Shown: piece by piece, positions 17,047 through 24,255 of the stretch | Layout: every line of letters starts with the position of its first letter | Position numbering within the stretch: position 1 is the first letter of the stretch | Assembly: GCA_016706225.1 (NCBI GenBank) | Contig: JADJKB010000025.1 | Location: 62,001 to 126,000, forward strand | Origin: Myxococcales bacterium | Lineage (GTDB): Bacteria > Myxococcota_A > Polyangia > Polyangiales > Polyangiaceae | DNA: 64,000 nucleotides | Direction of reading: 5' to 3' | Notes under the pieces: generated by a model | The model's database searches: none | What the model was told of the DNA's origin: nothing | What the model saw: the letters and a program-made list of their open reading frames with translations, nothing else | Made by a program: the position numbers and the translations under genes

Positions 17047-18828
17047 ATGGGAAGGCTCGTTCGGACGTCGGGGCTGTGCGCTCTAGTGATCATTGTCGGT
17101 ACGCCGGCTGCTGCCTACGGGTACACGGTGAACAGCGAGATCACCGAAGCGTGCCACGAGACGATCACGCTCGATGCCCTATCCCGCCTCCGGAGCCAGC
17201 AGGCACTGGCGCCTCCACTGGAGCCACAGGGTCAAGACCGGGCGCTGGTCGACGACCTCCCGCTCAAAGCCGACACGGATCTGGCGGGCGCGACCCTTGT
17301 CCTCGCGAACCGCGACGTCGACCTGGACGGCAACGCGCCGGACGACCTGGACGCGTTGGCCATGGTCCACGGCTCCCCGGTGAATCAGAAGATGCACTGT
17401 CTGCGGGCCTCCAGTGATGACGAGCCCGACGGGTCTCAAAGGGCGTTGACCGCATGCCGGAGCGCGATCCGCGGTCAGGTGGAAAAGGCGTTGGCCGGGC
17501 TGGCCCCGGACGGAAGCGTGGACCCCAGCCGGCGCACGACCTTCGAAGCGGTGCTGGACATCCGTGGGTCGGTGGATGTCGCGCTGCCGACTTTCTACGT
17601 CGAGATGGGCCGGGCCCTGCACACCTTTCAGGATTCGTTCAGCCATCAATGGCGCACGAGCGATCACCTGCGGGTGACGACCGTGCTCAACTACGCCGAC
17701 GTCGTCGACGAGGTGCATGAAGAATCCAGGGACGGGCCGCCGCATTCGTCCCAGCTGGATGCGTGCAGCAACCTGGATGCCTTGCGCACCGGCCGAATGA
17801 AGACCGCCCGGGATGCCTCCGTGGCGCTCATGGCCGCCGCGCTGGCGCCGGCCGCGAGCGACGCCGAACGGATGACACGGGTGGACGTGGTGCTGGGCCA
17901 GTATCTTCAGCTGGAACCGGGCTGCACGTATGCCAACCACTGGTGCGACGCGCCGGAGACCGAATATCGGGATCCCGCGGGTTGCGGTTGCCGAGCGAGC
18001 GTGGGCCAATCCCCGTGGGGCTTCTCGTCCTTCGTCTTCGGCGCGGGGCTGCTGTGGGCGCGGCGGCGCCGAGCCGGCCGCGGTGGGCCGCGCGTCGCGG
18101 CACGGGCCGCGCTGCTCGGGATCGGCCTGGCCAGCTCGCCCGCCGCCGCCCAAGACGTGCCGCACTCCGACGGATCACCCGCGGGTTCAGCGGCCGAATC
18201 GAAACCCAAGGCGGCCGCGGATCCCGAAGCGGAATCCAACCCAGAATCAGCGACGAAGCCCGAAGCCGAGCCGAAACCCGAAGCCGAACCGAAACCCGAA
18301 GCCGTGTGTTCTTCTGGCGATACCCCCGCCGACACGTCTCCAGACTCGGCGTCCCGCGAGCAGCCCTTTCCGCTGGGCATCTATTTCGCGGGTGGCGGCT
18401 CCCTGACCCATGCCGCCGCCGCCGCCTCCATCGGCGTCCGCTACCGGCTCTCGCCGCGCTTCTTGGTCGGCGTCGATGGCGAGCTCAACCCATTCTTCTC
18501 TCGCACGACGAAGCGGTTTCGCGAGGGCACGACCAACGTCTACGGCACGTTGGTCGTGCGCTTTCCCATGAACTACGAGCGAATCAACGTGCGCTCGACG
18601 TTCCAACTCGGCATCTCTCGGATGAACTTCGCCCTGTACGGCGTCCCCAAAGGCACGGTCGGCCCGTACGTCGGTTTCAACCTGGTGGGTCTCGAGTTCG
18701 AGGTCAGCCGCTCCGTCTACCTGATCCTCGACCCGGCTCACATCGCGATTCCGATCCCTCAAACGTCCGGCGTGCCCTTCAGCTACCCTCAGTACCGCGT
18801 GACGCTGGGGCTTCAGCTTGGTGCGTGA
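17047..18828 (+). CDS. Phospholipase C-like/MYXO-CTERM protein fused to a second exported domain
   Basis: 593 residues. Residues 1-24 are a signal peptide. Residues 25-300 resemble zinc-dependent phospholipase C/S1-P1-like helical enzymes: MGRALHTFQDSFSHQWR near 187-203, further His (HETI near 37, HHWC-like NHWC near 298) and Asp residues. Residues 312-342 form a MYXO-CTERM sorting signal: GCGCR, a hydrophobic stretch, then RRRR. That signal normally ends a protein, yet here the frame continues: 348-369 looks like a signal peptide (AALLGIGLASSPAAAQ), then a Glu/Pro/Lys repeat linker, then about 150 residues resembling an outer-membrane barrel (GIYFAGGGSLTHA, YVGFNLVGLEFEVSRSVYL). No start codon suitable for a separate second gene was seen. 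I chose ATG 17047 for the signal peptide; the frame is open to 16876. Confidence 0.7.
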   Translation: MGRLVRTSGLCALVIIVGTPAAAYGYTVNSEITEACHETITLDALSRLRSQQALAPPLEPQGQDRALVDDLPLKADTDLAGATLVLANRDVDLDGNAPDDLDALAMVHGSPVNQKMHCLRASSDDEPDGSQRALTACRSAIRGQVEKALAGLAPDGSVDPSRRTTFEAVLDIRGSVDVALPTFYVEMGRALHTFQDSFSHQWRTSDHLRVTTVLNYADVVDEVHEESRDGPPHSSQLDACSNLDALRTGRMKTARDASVALMAAALAPAASDAERMTRVDVVLGQYLQLEPGCTYANHWCDAPETEYRDPAGCGCRASVGQSPWGFSSFVFGAGLLWARRRRAGRGGPRVAARAALLGIGLASSPAAAQDVPHSDGSPAGSAAESKPKAAADPEAESNPESATKPEAEPKPEAEPKPEAVCSSGDTPADTSPDSASREQPFPLGIYFAGGGSLTHAAAAASIGVRYRLSPRFLVGVDGELNPFFSRTTKRFREGTTNVYGTLVVRFPMNYERINVRSTFQLGISRMNFALYGVPKGTVGPYVGFNLVGLEFEVSRSVYLILDPAHIAIPIPQTSGVPFSYPQYRVTLGLQLGA

Positions 18829-18903
18829 GCCGCCAGAGGTCCTCCGTGAGCGCGTGCGGCGGAGCGCAACGCTGGGTCTCGGCCGGGGTGGAGCGCAGTA
18901 GTC

Positions 18904-21114
18904 TTGTCGGTGACCCGGAACCTTTCGTGGGGGAGCGTCCCGGCGGGAGCGCGCCTTGCCACGCTCGCGTCGGCCGCGATGATCGCTCAGCAGGTCGCCG
19001 GGAAGGCCACCCGAGATGCACTCTTTCTCTCGACCTTCGGTGTGACGGCGCTGCCGGCGATGATGGCGGTTTCGGCGCTCTTGTCCCTCGTCGTCGCGTT
19101 CTGGCTCGCGCGCATGACCTTGCGCCACTCACCGGCCAAGATCGTGCCGGCGCTGTTCGGAGCGAGCGGCGTGCTCTTGCTCGGGCTGTGGGCCCTGAGC
19201 TTCAGCCTGCCGCGGCTGGCCGCCATACTGCTCTACGCACACACCGCTTTGTTCGGCGCGACCGTCATTTCCGCGTTCTGGTCATTGATGAACGAGGCCT
19301 TCGACCCGCACGCGGGCAAGCGCGCCGTCGCGTGGATCGCCGCCGGTGGGACGCTCGGCGGAGTGCTGGGCGGGATCGCCGCGTGGCGAGCGTCGACTGT
19401 GATTTCGGTGCCGACGATGCTGCCGCTGCTCGCGGGTACGAACTTCTTGTGTGTAGCGAGCACGTACCGCATGGCTGCTGGGGCGACGCGGCCTCGGTCC
19501 GAGAGCGCCGCGAGCACCGAGGCCGCTGCCGCGAATCCGCTGCGTTCGATTCGGGACGCCCCCTATCTACGAAATCTCGGGCTCATCGTGGCACTGGCAG
19601 CCATCACGTCGGGCCTCTTGGACTACGTCTTCAGCTCCGAAGCGATGATGCGCTTTGCGACCGCTCCCGAGCTGTTGGCATTCTTTGCCGTGTTCTGGCT
19701 GGTCGTGGGGGTGCTCTCGTTCGTGGTACAGCTCTCGCTCGGGCGGCTCGCGGTCGAAAAGCTCGGCCTCGCGCTGACGGTCGCGCTGCTCCCAGCCGTG
19801 GTCGTGCTCGGCGGGGCAGTTGGGCTCGCCGTGCCGGGACTGGGGAGCACGGCCATCCTGCGTGGTGGAGAGGCGATGCAGAAGAACTCTCTCTTTCGCA
19901 CCGCGTACGAGCTGCTCTACACGCCGATCTCCGAAGAGAAGAAGCGCTCGACCAAGATGTTGATCGACGTTGGGTTCGATCGAGTGGGTACGGTACTGGC
20001 CAGCGCAATTACCGCGCTCGTGCTCTGGCTGGTTCCCGGGCGAACCGAAGTGCTGCTCCTCGTCGTGGCCATCGGCTGCGCGCTCGTGACCGTCACACGC
20101 TTGCGTCCACTGCACCGCGGATATGTGAGGATGCTGGAGCAGAGCTTGCGCAAAGGGGCGGAGGTCGAGCCCGTCGGTAGACAGTCGATCAGCCGCGAGG
20201 GACGGGCGCAGATCGCAGCAGAAGACGCCCTCGTCGAGCAGCTGGAGGACCGCCGCGCCCAGGCGCTCCCGGAGTCGTCGAGCGAGCGCCCGGCCGAACT
20301 CCAAGAGCGAACGGACAGCCTGGACGAAGCCATTCGAGCCGTCATTGACCTTCGCTCCGGCAACCCCCAGCGGGTCCGGCGGGTCTTGTCGGCAGATGGC
20401 CTCGCGGCGCCCCTCGTTTCGTTCGCGATCGCGCTCCTTGCCGACAAACAGTTTCACCTCGACGCGATCCGCGCACTCCGGAAGGTCGCCACACGCTCGA
20501 CCGGGCAGTTGTTGGACGCGCTCTGTGACGAGAACGTCGAGTTCGACGTTCGGCGCCGAATCCCGCGTGTGCTCTCGGTGTGTTCCGCGCAACGGGCCGC
20601 GGACGGGCTCGTCCGGGGCCTGAGCGACGAACGCTTCGAGGTCCGTTACGCCTGCAGTCGCGCGCTGGTGAAGGTCGCCGGGCCGTCCTCGGGAGTGGTC
20701 GTGTCGCGGGAGGTCGTGACCGCGATCGTTCTTCGCGAGGCGAGTCTCGGCAAGGAAATTTGGGAAGGCCAAACGAGTCCGCCCTTCGACGAAGAGGAGG
20801 ACGACGCGCCCGGGCTGTTCGAGCGGCTTCAGCAAGATAGGATCGATCGCAGCCTGGAGCATGTGTTCAACGTCATCGCGCTGCACGTAGACCCGGCGTC
20901 GCTCCGGATCGCCTTCCTCGCGCTTCACGCGGACGACCTCCACCACCGAGGAACCGCGCTCGAATACCTCGAGACCGTGCTCCCGGACGAGATCCGCGAG
21001 GCGGTATGGCCTTACCTCGGCGGGGCTCGTCCGATGCGTCCGGCGCGGCCCGCCCAGGAAATTCTCGCGGACCTGACCTACGGCGAACCGGGCACGGGTC
21101 CGTCGGCCGGGTGA
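18904..21114 (+). CDS. NTT-family (ATP/ADP translocase-like) carrier with long soluble C-terminal region
   Basis: 736 residues. Residues 1-410 hold about twelve hydrophobic helices resembling the nucleotide transporter (Npt/Tlc) branch, including KATRDALFLSTFG near 34, FGATVISAFWSLMNEAFDPH near 115 and ELLYTPISEEKKRSTKMLID near 340. The remaining 320 residues are soluble, helical and Leu/Ala/Arg-rich, with HEAT-like pairs (AIRALRKVATRSTGQLLDAL, RYACSRALVKVAG). Similar fusions occur in free-living bacteria, and the substrate is unknown. The start is uncertain: TTG 18904 is used here, GTG 18910 is close. It is not clearly linked to its neighbours. Confidence 0.8.
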   Translation: MSVTRNLSWGSVPAGARLATLASAAMIAQQVAGKATRDALFLSTFGVTALPAMMAVSALLSLVVAFWLARMTLRHSPAKIVPALFGASGVLLLGLWALSFSLPRLAAILLYAHTALFGATVISAFWSLMNEAFDPHAGKRAVAWIAAGGTLGGVLGGIAAWRASTVISVPTMLPLLAGTNFLCVASTYRMAAGATRPRSESAASTEAAAANPLRSIRDAPYLRNLGLIVALAAITSGLLDYVFSSEAMMRFATAPELLAFFAVFWLVVGVLSFVVQLSLGRLAVEKLGLALTVALLPAVVVLGGAVGLAVPGLGSTAILRGGEAMQKNSLFRTAYELLYTPISEEKKRSTKMLIDVGFDRVGTVLASAITALVLWLVPGRTEVLLLVVAIGCALVTVTRLRPLHRGYVRMLEQSLRKGAEVEPVGRQSISREGRAQIAAEDALVEQLEDRRAQALPESSSERPAELQERTDSLDEAIRAVIDLRSGNPQRVRRVLSADGLAAPLVSFAIALLADKQFHLDAIRALRKVATRSTGQLLDALCDENVEFDVRRRIPRVLSVCSAQRAADGLVRGLSDERFEVRYACSRALVKVAGPSSGVVVSREVVTAIVLREASLGKEIWEGQTSPPFDEEEDDAPGLFERLQQDRIDRSLEHVFNVIALHVDPASLRIAFLALHADDLHHRGTALEYLETVLPDEIREAVWPYLGGARPMRPARPAQEILADLTYGEPGTGPSAG

Positions 21115-21159
21115 AAGGGGCGGTGTCCGTCTCTGCGGCGTCGGGCTTCGGGACGCCTC

Positions 21160-21534
21160 TCATCCTCGGCGTCTCAACGTCACCCGCTGCACGACCGCGT
21201 TGCCGACGACACGACTGCCTTCATGCATGGCGATCTCGCCTCCCGACTGGACCCTGGACCGGGCCTCTGGCCAGAGCGGAGGGAGCCGAACGGTGCCGAT
21301 ACCACCGGGAGGAATCGATCGCGCGTCTTCCAGCGTGATGGGCGCGCCGTTGCTCTCCACCTCGCCGGACTCGGTGCGATTGCCAATGTTCCAGTCGGGT
21401 CGGTAGTCGGTGAAGACCGGGTGGGACCGCCCGCCGTCCTCGGTCGCCGTCAGGGCGAGGCGGGCTTCGACGAAGCCGTGCTCAGCCTCGCAGCTCCGAA
21501 AACGGCAGCGCGTGGCCTGGTCACCCAGCTCCAT
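21160..21534 (-). CDS. Stand-alone EF-Tu C-terminal-domain-like protein
   Basis: 124 residues. FVEARLALTATEDGGRSHPV, then FTDYRPDWNIGN and the late IAMHEGSRVVGNAVVQRV match the last beta-barrel of elongation factor Tu (the segment with EGGR, F-x-YRP and IREGGRTVGAGVV in EF-Tu). There is no GTPase domain, so it cannot deliver tRNA. The start ATG at 21534 lies inside the end of the VOC gene (14-base overlap), which implies coupled translation and supports the reading frame. Function is unknown; it may bind a ligand or another protein through the barrel. Confidence 0.7.
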   Translation of the reverse strand: MELGDQATRCRFRSCEAEHGFVEARLALTATEDGGRSHPVFTDYRPDWNIGNRTESGEVESNGAPITLEDARSIPPGGIGTVRLPPLWPEARSRVQSGGEIAMHEGSRVVGNAVVQRVTLRRRG

Positions 21535-21916
21535 GCTCGGGCGCCTCGAGCGGCTGCCAGAGCTCCAGCCTGTTCCCGTCGCAGTCCTTGATCCAGGCGA
21601 AGAGACCATAACTCTCGTTCTGGCGCTTCGGGTCAATCCAAACGCCAGCAGCGGCGAGCGCCACCAACAGCGCTTCGAGGTCGTCCACGCGGTAGTTGAT
21701 CATGACCGCCTGCTTCCCCTCGCCGAAATAGGTCGTGTCCATCGGGAATGGATTCCAGGCCGTCATCCCCGTCCCCGCCGGCACTTCATCCTTCCACATG
21801 AAAGTCGCGCCCCACTCGCCGACCTCGACGCCGAGGTGCTTCGCGTACCACGCTCCCAACGCCTTCGGGTCCGCGCTCCTCAGGAACACTCCGCCGACTC
21901 CCGTCACTCTCGCCAT
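21521..21916 (-). CDS. VOC-family (glyoxalase/bleomycin-resistance fold) protein
   Basis: 131 residues with the paired beta-alpha-beta-beta-beta modules of the VOC fold: VGGVFLRSADPKALGAWYAK at the N-terminus, an INYRVDDLEALLVALAAAG helix in the middle, and IKDCDGNRLELWQPLE at the end. The terminal Glu in LELWQP is the usual metal ligand; substrate is not evident. GAGGAGG seven bases before ATG 21916 fixes the start, excluding the longer frame to 21970. It overlaps the EF-Tu-like gene downstream. Confidence 0.85.
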   Translation of the reverse strand: MARVTGVGGVFLRSADPKALGAWYAKHLGVEVGEWGATFMWKDEVPAGTGMTAWNPFPMDTTYFGEGKQAVMINYRVDDLEALLVALAAAGVWIDPKRQNESYGLFAWIKDCDGNRLELWQPLEAPEHGAG

Positions 21917-22208
21917 GTTGCCTCCTCGTCTGTCCTTTACCTTGCTCGCTCGCGCGGCCGCAACGCACAACGAAAGCGATCCTCCACGCGCCGGACGGCA
22001 ACCTGGTTTTCTGCCGTGGCCGCGCGCTCGTGCGCGGACCCCTCAGGCAACGACATGTGGCACGCCGGTCCGAGTGACGGATCCCTGCTCGCGCGAGAGA
22101 GAAGGTGAAGCTCAACGATTTTCTAGGCACGGAGCGGCGCCCCGCCCCGCCTCGATGCGTCGCTCGAGCATCGGGTTCCGGTGCGGGCGCTGATGCACTA
22201 CATGACAT

Positions 22209-22520
22209 TTGGACGCCGTGCTCGACTGGTACCGCCGCTATCGCAAGTGGGCCCATGAGGAGTGGGATCAGCGCGCCAGCGTCGCCATGGCCGCGTGCGC
22301 CGGCGCGGCGGGCGCAGGCCTGCTCTCTCTCTGGCACATCATGGGCTGGTCGTGGCGCCCTTTGCTGGGGTGGGTTTGCCTGATCGGAGGTCCCATCGCG
22401 GCGTTCGACGCCTGGGGCGCCGCGATGTACCGCGGGCGCGCGGGTGAGGCTTGGGCGCGCTCCGCGCTGATCGTCGTCATCTCGCTCGGCGCGGCCTGGG
22501 TCGGGTTCGGGACCGAGTGA
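22209..22520 (+). CDS. Small membrane protein, hypothetical
   Basis: 103 residues. A charged N-terminus (DWYRRYRKWAHEEWDQRA) is followed by three hydrophobic segments (AACAGAAGAGLLSLWHIM, LLGWVCLIGGPIAAFDAW, SALIVVISLGAAWVGFG). Third-position GC bias supports real coding. The start is a TTG at 22209 or GTG at 22218, with no clear ribosome site. No family is recognised and nothing links it to the neighbours. Confidence 0.55.
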   Translation: MDAVLDWYRRYRKWAHEEWDQRASVAMAACAGAAGAGLLSLWHIMGWSWRPLLGWVCLIGGPIAAFDAWGAAMYRGRAGEAWARSALIVVISLGAAWVGFGTE

Positions 22521-22654
22521 CCCGGCGCGCGTCGCCCGCGCACCGGCGGACCGCGGCGACTACGACCACCGATCCGAAAACGGCTGGGAGGGCATGATCT
22601 GCCAGCACCTTGCGGTTCGATGTCGAGTCGTCCAGCATGCACGGGGAAGACGAG

Positions 22655-23482
22655 ATGACAGCGCGAACCTCGATCGGCTGCATGGCCGCGTTGCTCCTGG
22701 CGACATTGCCGGCGCGCGCTGACGTCGCGCCGCCACCCCGCGCCAAGATCACGCTCGAGCTGACGGTGGAGGGGCAGGGGACGCTGCCCCAGCTCAAGCT
22801 GTTCGTGACCAACTGCAACGAAGAGCCCGAGAAATCGGTGCTCGAGCCGAACGAGCCACTCGTATGCAACCCCGGGCGCGGGCCCGTGCGCGTGTTCGGC
22901 TTTCGCGAGGGCGATCTGATCGAGCTGTTCTCGAAGATCCGCGGTGATGCCGGCCGCGAAGAGTCCGCGAACTTCCTGGCCGCGAAGGCCAAGACCTGCG
23001 GCGAGCTGGCCGAGCAAGACTTGAACATTCGCGACGTGAACGTGAGCTTGGTGCAGGCGCGCTACGCTGTGGAGAAGCGTGACAAGGACAACTGCCGCTT
23101 GAAGCGAATCTCCGCGACGACCAAGACGAAGGGCGATCTGCAGGCCGAATCCAAGCCGGGACCGCCGCCGCCGAGCGCGGCTCCGGCACCTGCCCCTCCC
23201 GCCTCGCCCGCGCCGAGCCCGAGTAGCGGGTTCGCCGTCAGCCGGAGCGCGAGCTGCAGCTGCGATATGGCGACCTCCCGCGCGACGGGGCCGGGGCTCT
23301 TCGCGCTGGCAGTGATCAGCCTCGCGCGCCTGCGGCGGCGCACGGCACGTCGGCGGCGTGCCACGGCGGTGAGCGCCTCCATGCTCCAATCGTCGTCGGG
23401 ATCGCGAACGAAGAGAAGGCGCTGCTGCAATCAGGGTGTTCCTCCCTCGCGGCGTTCGGCGGTCGAGCTCGTCGCGCGCTGA
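22655..23482 (+). CDS. Exported MYXO-CTERM-like protein with an extra basic tail
   Basis: 275 residues. A signal peptide (residues 1-23, ending LPARAD) leads into a 120-residue domain rich in strands, with paired cysteines (NCNEE, VCNPGR, KTCGE, DNCRL). A Pro/Ala linker follows, then CSCDMATSRATGPGLFALAVI and an Arg cluster, the arrangement of a MYXO-CTERM signal (Cys motif, hydrophobic helix, Arg). About 40 further residues extend beyond it, which is unusual for this C-terminal sorting signal. GGGGAAGACGAG before ATG 22655 supports the start. It is probably processed and surface-anchored. Function unknown. Confidence 0.72.
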   Translation: MTARTSIGCMAALLLATLPARADVAPPPRAKITLELTVEGQGTLPQLKLFVTNCNEEPEKSVLEPNEPLVCNPGRGPVRVFGFREGDLIELFSKIRGDAGREESANFLAAKAKTCGELAEQDLNIRDVNVSLVQARYAVEKRDKDNCRLKRISATTKTKGDLQAESKPGPPPPSAAPAPAPPASPAPSPSSGFAVSRSASCSCDMATSRATGPGLFALAVISLARLRRRTARRRRATAVSASMLQSSSGSRTKRRRCCNQGVPPSRRSAVELVAR

Positions 23483-23560
23483 TTCTGCGCGATCGTCCGC
23501 CGAGGGCCCTTCGCAGCGCGACGCATCCATCCGCGCGCTCTGCTCGGATCCGCTGATAGA

Positions 23561-24202
23561 ATGCGGGGCGTGAACTCCCACCGCACACCCGCGCTGCCGA
23601 TTGCCATCGGAGCTCTCTTGTGGACGGGGTTCGCGCTGGGCGCCGTCGACAAGGGACCGTTGCTCGGCGACGTGACCAAGGACGAGGTGACGATCCGTTG
23701 GTTCACCGACCAACCGTCCGTCGGGACGGTCGCGTACGGCACGACTCCCACGGGGCTCACGCTGGCCACGAGCGAGGCCGCAGCGAGCACCGATCACGAG
23801 GTGACGACTGCAGCCACCGAGTACTATTACGCGATCACGTCGGGTGCGGACCTGATTCAGGGCCCGGGGCTCCAGTTCCGCACGGCACCCGACCCCTGCA
23901 CGCCCTTCCGCTACGTGGTGTTCGGAGACACACGGGGCGCGACCGCGCTCTGCGACAACTTCACCGACTGGGCCAAGGTCTCGATGATGATCGCCGCCCA
24001 GCAGCCCGACTTCGTGGTCGGAACCGGCGACTACGTGTACGCGGGCGTCACGCCTGCCTGCTGGGACCACTGGTTCGATCAAGCCGGCGCGCTCTTGCGC
24101 CGCGCGCCCTTCTTCGGCGTGATCGGCAACCACGAGTACAAGGCGGGAAAATACAGCGCTACACCAGGGCACGGCGCGCGAGCTGGTCGCTCTGGTCACT
24201 AG
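23561..24202 (+). pseudogene. Truncated purple-acid-phosphatase-like metallophosphoesterase
   Basis: 213 residues survive of a protein family usually about twice as long. A signal-like N-terminus is followed by a fibronectin-like purple-acid-phosphatase N-domain (LLGDVTKDEVTIRWFTDQPS). The first half of a metallophosphoesterase domain then shows VVFGDTRGA, VVGTGDYVYAG and VIGNHEYKAG, i.e. the first three metal-binding motifs. The reading then changes to unrelated residues (ATPGHGARAGRSGH) and stops, so the later His motifs are missing. At the break, GTCAATG occurs twice (24216 and 24231). It is almost certainly inactive; a deletion or insertion junction is the likely cause. Confidence 0.7.
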
Positions 24203-24255
24203 ACTGGCCGGAGGTGTCAATGACGGAGGGGTCAATGTAAGCGAAGGTACTACTC

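Noticed and set aside
17763..20180. An 805-codon open frame on the plus strand across two annotated genes
   Set aside because: It is Arg/Gly/Ala-rich with no recognisable domain and is the shifted-frame image of the 17047 and 18904 genes, which is typical of GC-rich DNA.
22268..24235. A 655-codon open frame on the minus strand
   Set aside because: Antisense to three plus-strand genes with better coding character; composition is Arg/His/Gly-rich without motifs.
24210..24240. Possible insertion-sequence end at the truncated metallophosphoesterase
   Set aside because: Only a short direct repeat (GTCAATG twice) is present; no inverted terminal repeats or transposase residue could be found.
24223..24243. 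GG-N10-GC element 13 bases before the ATG at 24256
   Set aside because: Only GG and GC match; the rest of the sigma-54 consensus is absent, so it was not counted with the others.
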